Assembly (NCBI GenBank): GCA_946886675.1
Contig: CAMPIZ010000088.1
Coordinates: 1-6,969 of the forward strand
From: an uncultured Flavobacterium sp.
Lineage (GTDB): Bacteria; Bacteroidota; Bacteroidia; Flavobacteriales; Flavobacteriaceae
DNA: 6,969 nt
Direction: 5' to 3'
In this document: piece after piece, positions 1 through 5,926 of the stretch
How positions within the stretch are numbered: the stretch's first letter is position 1
Layout: the number at the start of each line of letters is the position of its first letter
Made by a program: the position numbers and the translations under genes
The notes under the pieces: generated by a model
What the model saw: the letters and a program-made list of their open reading frames with translations, nothing else
Database searches by the model: none
What the model was told of the DNA's origin: nothing

Positions 1-1
1 G

Positions 2-1177
2 GAAGATATAGTACAACCCTTTAAAAATACCATATTTACCGAGTTTATTGAACTGAATAACGGCAGCTTTATAATGCTCGATTCCCTTGAAAAAACAAAA
101 CTGAAAGCAAAGTCCATAAACCTGGAGTTTAAAAACATAAAAATTGACAGCTCCACTGTAGAAGACAATGTACCGGTAAAATACTCATCCTACCATTTTA
201 AATGCGACAGCCTTTTTTATCAGGCAGGAAGCCAATATCATCTTACAGCTGCTAAAATTAATACAACCGACACTTCGCTGGTTGTAGATAATTTTAAAAT
301 GTTACCCGAGCTGAGCCGGGTTCAGTTTGCCAGGACCATTCCAAAAGAAAAAGACCAATATCGTATAAGTGTAGAAAACATTACCACATCAGGTTCTTCA
401 TGGGGCTACTTTAAAGACACTTTGTATGTACATGTCCCAAAAGCAATACTTAACAAAGTAAATGCAGTTATATACCGTCCTAAAATGGCTCCGGATGATT
501 TCACTACAAAAAAACTATACAGCCAGATGCTGCGGGAACTGAAATTTGACCTTCGGGTAGACTCCCTGAAATTAAAAGATTCTTATGTAGAATACCAGGA
601 ACAGCTTAGTTACAGCAGGGAAGCCGCAAAAGTTTCTTTTTCAAATTTTAATGCAGATGTATCTAATATATATAGCCCTGTAAATAAAAGCAAGTTTCCT
701 GTAACAACGCTTAAGGTAAATGCTTTGTTCATGAAATCTGCCCCGCTTAATATACACTGGACTTTTAATGTCACCGATCTAAGCGATTCATTCACCATAA
801 AAGGCCGTCTGCGAAATATAAAAAGCGAAATAATAGATCCGGTTTCAAAACCATTAATGAACATAACCACAAACGGAGACCTTGATGAGATTTATTTTAC
901 ATTTAACGGTAACAGGGATATTTCTAACGGTGCATTTGCCATACGCTATGAAGACCTTAAAGTAGAGTTGTATAAAAAAGACGGTAAAAAGAAAAACAAA
1001 TTAATGTCTGCCGTAGGTAACCTGCTGGCCAAAAATGATTCTAAAGGTGAGCTTAAGGAGGTTGATGTAAGTACAGAAAGAATAAAGGATAAGTCGGTTT
1101 TCAACTTCTTATGGAAATTTTTATTTGAGGGCCTTAAGAAAACAATCCTTCCAAAAATATTAAGCGATAAAGATTAA
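2..1177 (+). CDS. Partial (5'-truncated) AsmA/DUF748-like large beta-rich protein, C-terminal part
   Basis: The reading frame is open from base 2 to a TAA at 1175-1177 (391 visible residues). There is no credible start: the first ATG, at 74, lies inside continuous sequence, so the gene begins upstream of the window. The visible part alternates short hydrophobic and polar residues, predicting many beta strands, and has no catalytic motif or membrane segment. The end carries a lysine-rich stretch, then an amphipathic tail with F-N-F-L-W-K-F-L-F-E-G-L-K. Repeated beta segments followed by a 'G-x-F-x-I-R-Y-E-D-L-K-V' block and a short helical tail resemble the C-termini of AsmA/DUF748-type proteins, large envelope proteins thought to act in lipid transport or outer-membrane homeostasis. 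That assignment is by pattern only. A signal peptide or N-terminal anchor would be expected outside the window. It converges on the hydrolase gene, with a hairpin between them. I am sure it is a real gene and only moderately sure of the family. Confidence 0.72.
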   Translation, partial: EDIVQPFKNTIFTEFIELNNGSFIMLDSLEKTKLKAKSINLEFKNIKIDSSTVEDNVPVKYSSYHFKCDSLFYQAGSQYHLTAAKINTTDTSLVVDNFKMLPELSRVQFARTIPKEKDQYRISVENITTSGSSWGYFKDTLYVHVPKAILNKVNAVIYRPKMAPDDFTTKKLYSQMLRELKFDLRVDSLKLKDSYVEYQEQLSYSREAAKVSFSNFNADVSNIYSPVNKSKFPVTTLKVNALFMKSAPLNIHWTFNVTDLSDSFTIKGRLRNIKSEIIDPVSKPLMNITTNGDLDEIYFTFNGNRDISNGAFAIRYEDLKVELYKKDGKKKNKLMSAVGNLLAKNDSKGELKEVDVSTERIKDKSVFNFLWKFLFEGLKKTILPKILSDKD

Positions 1178-1196
1178 GGCTGCCCAGCGGCAGCCT
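1177..1196. terminator. Bidirectional intrinsic terminator hairpin between convergent genes
   Basis: AGGCTGCC (1177-1184) and GGCAGCCT (1189-1196) form a perfect 8-bp, GC-rich stem with a 4-base loop, CAGC. The hairpin begins at the last base of the upstream stop codon and ends two bases before the complement of the converging gene's stop codon (1199-1201). It is followed by a weak T-rich run on the + strand (CATTATGCTTTTAAAA). On the - strand it is followed by an A/T-rich tract with T runs. Position and symmetry fit a shared terminator for both genes. The imperfect U-tracts make its strength uncertain. Confidence 0.7.
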
Positions 1197-1198
1197 CA

Positions 1199-1963
1199 TT
1201 ATGCTTTTAAAAACTCTAACGTTTCTGAGAGAAAATCTTCAGGATTTTCTGCATGCAGCCAATGCACTGACATTTTTATATCTTTTATTTCAGCTTTTGG
1301 AAAATGACTGCGTATCATTTCAAAATCCTCATCTTTAATGTAATTGGATCTGTCACCCCTTAAAAAAAGTACGGGACCATTGTAAACAGAGCCTTCCGGC
1401 AACGCAGCGCCAATATTTTCAATAGTATCTGTAAGCACCTTTAAGTTAAAACGGAATGCCAGCTGCCCCTGCTCTTTCCAGTAAAGATTTTTCATAAGGA
1501 ACTGCCTGGTGCCAAAATCGGTTATATATTCTTTAAGCACGTTTTCCACATCACTCCTGCCCGGCTTGGTAGAAAAATCAACCGCATTAAGGCCTGCCAA
1601 TATATCCTGATGATGGGGGCTGTAATATTTAGGCCCAATATCAGCCAATACAATTTTATCAAGCATTTCCGGATGCGCCATAGCAAAAAACATAGTAACC
1701 TTACCACCCATAGAGTGCCCTATAACATCAACTTTATTGAGATTGTGTCCTTTACAGTACTCATAAATATCATTAACCATAGCCTCATAAGTAAACTCAT
1801 CAGAATGCAAACTTTTACCATGGTTCCTTAAATCGAGAGCATGCACTTCAAAACCGTTTTCGGCATACTGGCCACCCAGTGTTTTCCAGTTGTCAGACAT
1901 TCCCAAAAAACCATGAATTATTAGTAAAGGCCTGCCTTCTCCTTCTATTCTTGAATGCAGCAT
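1199..1963 (-). CDS. Alpha/beta-hydrolase, YbfF-like esterase
   Basis: This 254-residue protein has the full alpha/beta-hydrolase layout, presumably cytoplasmic since no signal peptide is visible. The oxyanion-region HGF/L-G motif is at residues 17-21, with D-N-W following. D-L-R-N-H-G-K-S is at 44-51. The nucleophile elbow G-H-S-M-G-G places the catalytic Ser at 84. The acid is probably in the L-R-G-D-R-S-N-Y-I segment near Asp204 (or the conserved Asp108 after the elbow, as in some relatives), and the catalytic His is probably 234 in H-W-L-H-A-E-N-P. The D-L-R-N-H-G and H-W-x-H-A-E-x-P motifs match the E. coli YbfF group, which hydrolyses short acyl esters and acyl-CoA in vitro; the physiological substrate is unknown. 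Val233 stands where Gly is usual before that His. The ATG at 1963-1961 follows the pdxJ stop codon by one base, so the two genes are almost certainly co-transcribed and probably translationally coupled. No functional tie to vitamin B6 is evident. Confidence 0.93.
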   Translation of the reverse strand: MLHSRIEGEGRPLLIIHGFLGMSDNWKTLGGQYAENGFEVHALDLRNHGKSLHSDEFTYEAMVNDIYEYCKGHNLNKVDVIGHSMGGKVTMFFAMAHPEMLDKIVLADIGPKYYSPHHQDILAGLNAVDFSTKPGRSDVENVLKEYITDFGTRQFLMKNLYWKEQGQLAFRFNLKVLTDTIENIGAALPEGSVYNGPVLFLRGDRSNYIKDEDFEMIRSHFPKAEIKDIKMSVHWLHAENPEDFLSETLEFLKA

Positions 1964-1964
1964 A

Positions 1965-2678
1965 TTATTTAAGTTTTTGCAGATACATATTCACAACATT
2001 TTCAAGTCCCAGGTAAAGCGATTCCGATATTAAGGCGTGGCCTATAGAAACCTCCAGCAGGCCCGGAATATTGTCTTTAAAAAATCTAATATTATCCAGG
2101 CTAAGGTCGTGCCCGGCGTTTACTCCAAGCCCAAGTTGGTTTGCCAGCTTAGCGCTCTCAGTATAAGGCTTTATTCCATCCTTATTACCCAGTCCATACT
2201 CATGTGCATAGGTTTCTGTATAAAGCTCTATCCTGTCGGCTCCTGTTTCTTTAGCGCCTTCAATCATCTTCAATACAGGATCTACAAATATAGACGTCCT
2301 TATACCGTTACTTTTAAATTCGGCAATCACTTCCTGCAGGAAAGATTTATGTTTTATAGTATCCCAACCTGCATCAGATGTAATGGCATCATCGGCATCA
2401 GGAACCAAAGTAACCTGTGTAGGCTGTACTTCCAGCACTAAATCTATAAATTTCTTTACCGGGTTACCCTCAATGTTGTACTCTGTGTGTACAACATTTA
2501 CAAGCTGCCTTGCATCATTATAACGAATATGCCTTTCGTCCGGCCTTGGATGAATGGTAACACCCTGCGCGCCAAATTTCTGAACATCGGCTGCAACTTT
2601 AAGCAGGTCAGGCACATTACCTCCACGTGAGTTTCGCAGCGTTGCTATTTTGTTTATATTTACACTAAGTTTTGTCAT
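1965..2678 (-). CDS. pdxJ: Pyridoxine 5'-phosphate synthase PdxJ
   Basis: PdxJ condenses 1-deoxy-D-xylulose 5-phosphate with 3-amino-2-oxopropyl phosphate to make pyridoxine 5'-phosphate, the ring-closing step of DXP-dependent vitamin B6 synthesis. It is a cytosolic TIM-barrel enzyme. The 237 residues match the usual length (E. coli about 243). Visible signatures are V-N-I-N-K-I-A-T-L-R-N-S-R-G-G (6-20), H-P-R-P-D-E-R-H (43-50, catalytic His43 and substrate-binding Arg45), N-I-E-G (Glu70, equivalent to E. coli Glu72), L-V-P-D (91-94), E-L-Y-T-E (151-155), G-x-N-A-G-H-D-L (His190, equivalent to E. coli His193) and I-G-H-A (212-215, phosphate site). Lys10 replaces E. coli His12; I recall the N-I-N-K form as common in Bacteroidota. 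The ATG at 2678 is the natural start because the first beta strand begins directly after it. It is the first gene of a two-gene unit with the hydrolase and is divergent from the CBS-nadK unit. Confidence 0.97.
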   Translation of the reverse strand: MTKLSVNINKIATLRNSRGGNVPDLLKVAADVQKFGAQGVTIHPRPDERHIRYNDARQLVNVVHTEYNIEGNPVKKFIDLVLEVQPTQVTLVPDADDAITSDAGWDTIKHKSFLQEVIAEFKSNGIRTSIFVDPVLKMIEGAKETGADRIELYTETYAHEYGLGNKDGIKPYTESAKLANQLGLGVNAGHDLSLDNIRFFKDNIPGLLEVSIGHALISESLYLGLENVVNMYLQKLK

Positions 2679-2704
2679 TTCTGCCGTTTTTTCTCAATAT
2701 CACA

Positions 2705-2720
2705 CAAAAATACAAAGTTA
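2705..2720 (-). promoter_or_regulatory. Candidate promoter -7 elements for pdxJ
   Basis: Read on the minus strand, this segment contains TAACTTTG (2720-2713) followed directly by TATTTTTG (2712-2705). Both match TAnnTTTG, the Bacteroidota -7 consensus. They lie about 27 to 42 bases upstream of the pdxJ start, a plausible leader. I see no clear TTG -33 element at the expected distance upstream, so the exact promoter is uncertain. Confidence 0.4.
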
Positions 2721-2739
2721 AATTAAGGTAGAATATTCT

Positions 2740-2747
2740 TATTTTTG
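2740..2747 (+). promoter_or_regulatory. Candidate promoter -7 element for the CBS-nadK unit
   Basis: TATTTTTG matches TAnnTTTG and lies 34 bases upstream of the ATG at 2782. A weak -33 element, TTA at 2718-2720 (one mismatch to TTG), sits 19 bases upstream, within the usual spacing. It shares the 103-bp divergent region with the pdxJ promoter candidates, and its weak -33 overlaps one of them, so the two directions might interfere. Confidence 0.4.
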
Positions 2748-2781
2748 ATTATTTTGCAGTAGTAACTGATACGACCCCAAT

Positions 2782-3441
2782 ATGACTGATATTACTGATT
2801 TTCTTAACACTAAAATCAACCCCCTAACCACACAGGATTCTATAACCGATGCCCAGGACCTTTTTGCCGAATATCCTTTCTCGCACTTTCCGGTACTGGA
2901 AAACGATATTTATATAGGCTGCGCGGGAGCAGAGGATATAGAACTGATGGATATTGAAAAAAAACTTTCAGATATCCGTTACAGTTTCGACAGATTTTTT
3001 GTGAGAGATACCACCATATGGCTGGATGTACTTGAAATATTTGCCAAAAACGAAACCAATATAATGCCCGTACTTAACGCCAGCAATAAATATGTAGGGT
3101 ATTATGAAATTACCGATATAATCCAGTTTTTCCATCAAACCCCTTTTTTAAAGGAAGAAGGCGGAATATTAGTTGTGGAAAAAGGTATAGGCGACTATAC
3201 TATGAGCGAAGTGGCCCAGATTGTGGAAAGCAACAACGGAAGGCTATTAGGCTCATTCATATCTGAAGCTAATTTGGAAAAGGTACAGATCACTATAAAA
3301 ATAAGCCTTGGCGGGCTTAGTGAAATTATACAAACTTTTAGAAGATATAATTATGATATTATCTCTGAACATCAGGAAGATGCCTATCTGAACACCTTAA
3401 AAGACCGTTCTGATTATCTTGACAAATACCTTAACATTTAG
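2782..3441 (+). CDS. CBS-domain pair protein with probable C-terminal ACT-like domain
   Basis: This 219-residue soluble protein has no signal peptide or membrane segment. Two CBS motifs are visible. The first, about residues 8-60, includes H-F-P-V-L-E-N-D-x-Y-I-G-C. The second, about 70-120, includes I-M-P-V-L-N-x-x-x-K-Y-V-G-Y-Y-E-I-T-D-I. Paired CBS motifs form a Bateman module, which typically binds adenine nucleotides such as AMP, ATP, NAD or SAM. From about 128 to 200, the segment G-I-L-V-V-E-K-G then S-E-V-A-Q-I-V-E-S-N-N-G-R-L-L-G-S-F and V-Q-I-T-I-K-I has an ACT-like beta-alpha-beta-beta rhythm, giving an AcuB-like architecture. No catalytic domain is attached, so a regulatory role is likely, but the ligand and target are unknown. 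The stop codon TAG (3439-3441) lies 11 bases before the nadK ATG, so the two genes share a transcript. An adenylate- or NAD-sensing partner of NadK is inference only. Confidence 0.88.
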   Translation: MTDITDFLNTKINPLTTQDSITDAQDLFAEYPFSHFPVLENDIYIGCAGAEDIELMDIEKKLSDIRYSFDRFFVRDTTIWLDVLEIFAKNETNIMPVLNASNKYVGYYEITDIIQFFHQTPFLKEEGGILVVEKGIGDYTMSEVAQIVESNNGRLLGSFISEANLEKVQITIKISLGGLSEIIQTFRRYNYDIISEHQEDAYLNTLKDRSDYLDKYLNI

Positions 3442-3452
3442 TGGACGATTTT

Positions 3453-4334
3453 ATGAAGATTGCAGTTTACGGACAGTACTATAAAGATAATACGGAAGAC
3501 ATTATTCAAAAGATGCTGTCTGTTTTTGAAGGACACAATACAGAAGTTGTTTTTGAATCGGGATTTTATACAACCCTGAAAGAAAAAAACATCTTAAAAA
3601 AAGATTTTAATGTTTTCACAAAGCATGAAGAGCTGGACCACAGGTATGATATGCTTATAAGTATAGGCGGAGACGGTACAATGCTAAGGGCTGCTACATA
3701 CATTAGAGACAAAAACATACCTGTACTGGGCATTAATGCAGGCCGGCTTGGATTTTTAGCAACAGTACAGCAGGAGGATATTGAAACTCTTTTACCCCTT
3801 ATTTTTGAAAATAAGTTTAAAATATCGCCACGGTCATTGCTTTCGCTTAACTATGAAGGCATGGAGAAAGAAGATGGCCTTGATTTTGCCCTTAACGAAA
3901 TTGCTGTTAGCCGTAAGGATACAACCTCCATGATTACTATAGAAGTTAAAATGGATGGCGACTATCTTAATGCTTATTGGGCAGACGGGCTTATTATTTC
4001 TACCCCTACCGGGTCTACCGGCTACTCATTAAGCTGTGGAGGGCCTGTTTTAATACCCGAAGTAAATTCACTTGTTATAACCCCTATTGCACCCCACAAC
4101 CTTAATGCAAGGCCACTGGTAATTCCGGATGGCACCGAGCTCGAACTTAAAGTAAGCGGCAGGGAACCACAGCATTTAATATCTCTGGATTCCAGAATAT
4201 TAACTGTAGACACAGAGACTACGCTTTACATAAAGAAAACGGAGTTTAAAATAAACATGGTTGAGTTTCCCGAAGAAAAATTCCTGAAAACATTACGCAA
4301 AAAACTGCTTTGGGGAGAAGACAAAAGAAACTAA
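3453..4334 (+). CDS. nadK: NAD kinase NadK
   Basis: NadK phosphorylates the 2'-hydroxyl of the NAD adenosine ribose to make NADP, using ATP (or polyphosphate in some bacteria), in the cytosol. The 293 residues match the family length. Signatures are G-G-D-G-T (72-76, catalytic Asp74), G-I-N-A-G-R-L-G-F-L (93-102), N-E-I-A-V-S-R (148-154, NAD contact), A-D-G-L-I-I-S-T-P-T-G-S-T-G-Y-S (177-192) and S-C-G-G-P (194-198). I chose the ATG at 3453 because M-K-I-A-V-Y-G-Q starts directly with the first beta strand, as in relatives. An in-frame GTG at 3441 overlaps the last base of the preceding stop codon (TAGTG) and would add four residues, M-D-D-F; it cannot be excluded. The gene is close-coupled to the CBS protein. 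A probable terminator region follows. Confidence 0.96.
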   Translation: MKIAVYGQYYKDNTEDIIQKMLSVFEGHNTEVVFESGFYTTLKEKNILKKDFNVFTKHEELDHRYDMLISIGGDGTMLRAATYIRDKNIPVLGINAGRLGFLATVQQEDIETLLPLIFENKFKISPRSLLSLNYEGMEKEDGLDFALNEIAVSRKDTTSMITIEVKMDGDYLNAYWADGLIISTPTGSTGYSLSCGGPVLIPEVNSLVITPIAPHNLNARPLVIPDGTELELKVSGREPQHLISLDSRILTVDTETTLYIKKTEFKINMVEFPEEKFLKTLRKKLLWGEDKRN

Positions 4335-4352
4335 AAAATAACTTTTTTATTT

Positions 4353-4380
4353 AAGGCATATACTACACCCTGCCTTCTTT
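4353..4380 (+). terminator. Possible weak terminator after nadK
   Basis: AAGGCA (4353-4358) pairs with TGCCTT (4371-4376) around a 12-base loop, and the downstream sequence CTTTCGTTTTC is T-rich. Just before it, TAAAAAA/TTTTTTA at 4332-4349 forms an AT-only stem around TAAC. Both are weak. Together with the new promoter element at 4466 they suggest at least partial termination between nadK and the next gene. Confidence 0.35.
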
Positions 4381-4465
4381 CGTTTTCTGTACTGAATGTA
4401 TCTGCAAAAATGCGAATTATAGATGTAAAAAGTCTTAACAAAGGCAATTTAGAAATCTATATTGT

Positions 4466-4473
4466 TATATTTG
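4466..4473 (+). promoter_or_regulatory. Candidate promoter -7 element for the DUF6089-uppS-bamA unit
   Basis: TATATTTG is a perfect TAnnTTTG match followed by CACCT, lying 24 bases upstream of the ATG at 4490. If transcription starts about 7 bases downstream, the leader would be only about 10 bases. No clear TTG lies 17-23 bases upstream. This is the best promoter match in the window and is well placed to drive the envelope genes independently of nadK. The rest of the 155-bp gap (4335-4489) holds no coding sequence that I can support. Confidence 0.5.
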
Positions 4474-4489
4474 CACCTATTTTGATGTA

Positions 4490-5173
4490 ATGAGCCGATT
4501 TATAGTTGTTTTATTTTTAATTACCGTTTCAATAAACGCAAATGCCCAGATAAATGAAGTGGGTATTTTTGCGGGTGGAAGCAATTATATTGGTGATGTG
4601 GGCCCTACTAATTACATAGCGCCAAAAGATCTAGCCGTAGGCTTACTGTATAAATATAACAGAAGCCCAAGGCACTCTTACAGAGCTTCCTTTACTTATG
4701 CAAAAATCTCTGCTGATGATGCAGACTCTGATATGGGTTCCCGAAAGCAAAGAGGCTACTCATTTGAGAATACGGTTAAAGAATTATCTTTAGGTATTGA
4801 ATTCAGTTTCTTTGAGTTCAACCTGCACGAATCAAAAACAGTTTTAACCCCCTATGTTTATAGTGGTTTAAGCTATTTTTGGTTTGATGAGAAATATATA
4901 AATAACGGAAGGACATATACCGAAGACACTAACAATGCCCTGGCCATACCTATGACGGTAGGGATTAAGTCTAATGTCCTGAAAAATTTTGTAATAGGAT
5001 TTGAAGTAGGTGCACGATATACCTTTACGGATAACCTGGACGGAAGCAATCCGGAAAATGATGCTTACCAAAATCTTCGCTTTGGTAACACAGAGAGCGA
5101 CGACTGGTATGTATTTACCGGATTTACCCTTACTTACACCTTTGGTGAAAAACCATGCTATTGCCCAGACTAA
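4490..5173 (+). CDS. DUF6089-type outer-membrane beta-barrel protein
   Basis: This 227-residue exported protein has a signal peptide at residues 1-19: a short basic start, a hydrophobic core and an A-N-A motif with likely cleavage before Gln20. The mature part begins I-N-E-V-G-I-F-A-G-G-S-N-Y-I-G-D-V-G, then Y-K-Y-N-R-S-P-R-H-S-Y-R-A-S-F, which I recognise as the DUF6089 signature common in Bacteroidota. Alternating strands with aromatic ends, such as V-L-T-P-Y-V-Y-S-G-L-S-Y-F-W-F, F-V-I-G-F-E-V-G-A-R-Y-T-F and Y-V-F-T-G-F-T-L-T-Y-T-F, predict a small outer-membrane barrel of about eight strands. The last strand ends at Phe218 and is followed by a nine-residue tail containing C-Y-C; these are the only two cysteines. 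The ATG at 4490 is the start because the signal peptide begins there. No biochemical function is established that I know of. Co-location with uppS and bamA suggests an envelope role. An unrelated small porin-like barrel is the alternative. Confidence 0.88.
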   Translation: MSRFIVVLFLITVSINANAQINEVGIFAGGSNYIGDVGPTNYIAPKDLAVGLLYKYNRSPRHSYRASFTYAKISADDADSDMGSRKQRGYSFENTVKELSLGIEFSFFEFNLHESKTVLTPYVYSGLSYFWFDEKYINNGRTYTEDTNNALAIPMTVGIKSNVLKNFVIGFEVGARYTFTDNLDGSNPENDAYQNLRFGNTESDDWYVFTGFTLTYTFGEKPCYCPD

Positions 5174-5178
5174 ACTAT

Positions 5179-5919
5179 ATGGACCAAACAACTACCATAA
5201 ATACTGAAAACCTGCCTAATCACCTTGCCATAATTATGGACGGAAACGGCCGTTGGGCAAAGCAAAGAGGTATGCTACGTGCTTTTGGCCATGAAAATGG
5301 TACAAAATCGGTAAAGGAAACTGTTGAATCCTGCGCTAAACTCGGCATTGGCTATCTTACACTTTATGCCTTTTCTACAGAAAACTGGAACAGGCCTAAA
5401 CTGGAGGTACAAACCCTTATGAAACTGCTTATCAGCTCCCTTAAAAAAGAGCTGCCTACCCTGCAAAAAAACAACATCAGGCTAAATACTATAGGTAATA
5501 GCGAAATGCTGCCGGAAAAAGCCAGGAAAGAGCTGTTTGATGTAATAGAAAAAACCAAAAACAATACCAGAATGACCCTTACCCTGGCTTTAAGCTACGG
5601 CTCAAGGGAAGAAATAATTTCTGCTATAAAAAAAATAAGCGAAAAGATAAAGAACAATACAATTGAGGTAGAGAATATAGATGAGGCTATGCTTAACAAC
5701 CATCTGTATACGCATGATATGCCCGATGTCGACCTGGTGATAAGAACCAGTGGAGAACAGCGCATAAGCAACTTTTTGCTTTGGCAGTGTGCATATGCAG
5801 AATTTTACTTTACCGAAATACTGTGGCCTGATTTCAGGGAGAAAGACCTGCATGATGCCATTATAAGCTACCAGAAAAGAGAAAGAAGATTTGGAAAAAC
5901 CAGTGAACAAGTTAAATAA
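5179..5919 (+). CDS. uppS: Isoprenyl transferase, undecaprenyl diphosphate synthase UppS
   Basis: UppS is a cis-prenyltransferase that extends farnesyl diphosphate with isopentenyl diphosphate to undecaprenyl diphosphate, the lipid carrier for peptidoglycan and surface polysaccharide; it works at the cytoplasmic face of the inner membrane. The 246 residues match the family (E. coli 253). Signatures are H-L-A-I-I-M-D-G-N-G-R-W-A (15-27, metal-binding Asp21), G-H (37-38), L-Y-A-F-S-T-E-N-W-N-R-P (62-73) and D-L-V-I-R-T-S-G-E-Q-R-I-S-N-F-L-L-W-Q (185-203, pyrophosphate-binding Arg189 and Arg195), then Y-A-E-F-Y-F-T (Glu208) and L-W-P-D-F. I chose the ATG at 5179, five bases after the preceding stop codon. 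An in-frame ATG at 5155 would overlap the upstream gene by 19 bases and add eight residues unlike the family N-terminus. It is followed after seven bases by bamA. Confidence 0.97.
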   Translation: MDQTTTINTENLPNHLAIIMDGNGRWAKQRGMLRAFGHENGTKSVKETVESCAKLGIGYLTLYAFSTENWNRPKLEVQTLMKLLISSLKKELPTLQKNNIRLNTIGNSEMLPEKARKELFDVIEKTKNNTRMTLTLALSYGSREEIISAIKKISEKIKNNTIEVENIDEAMLNNHLYTHDMPDVDLVIRTSGEQRISNFLLWQCAYAEFYFTEILWPDFREKDLHDAIISYQKRERRFGKTSEQVK

Positions 5920-5926
5920 AACCATA

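Noticed and set aside
610..870. 86-codon open frame on the - strand inside the left-edge gene
   Set aside because: It is antisense to a long continuous coding frame and shows no family signature.
2037..2441. 134-codon open frame on the + strand inside pdxJ
   Set aside because: It is fully antisense to a clearly recognised pdxJ, has a cysteine- and arginine-rich composition, and shows no domain.
3441..3452. GTG start for nadK overlapping the CBS stop codon
   Set aside because: The ATG at 3453 gives the family-typical N-terminus M-K-I-A-V-Y-G-Q. The GTG would only add M-D-D-F, so it is kept as an alternative.
4332..4349. TAAAAAA/TTTTTTA inverted repeat right after nadK
   Set aside because: It is an AT-only stem in an AT-rich genome, too weak to call as a terminator on its own; mentioned with the nearby hairpin.
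5155..5178. Upstream ATG for uppS
   Set aside because: It would overlap the DUF6089 gene by 19 bases and add M-L-L-P-R-L-N-Y, unlike known UppS N-termini. The ATG at 5179 fits spacing and homology better.
4868..5191. 107-codon open frame on the - strand across the DUF6089 gene and uppS start
   Set aside because: It is antisense to two well-supported genes, with no recognisable motif and no promoter or leader of its own.
5602..5925. 107-codon open frame on the - strand inside uppS
   Set aside because: It is antisense to the conserved uppS C-terminus; its composition is that of a reverse-strand shadow.
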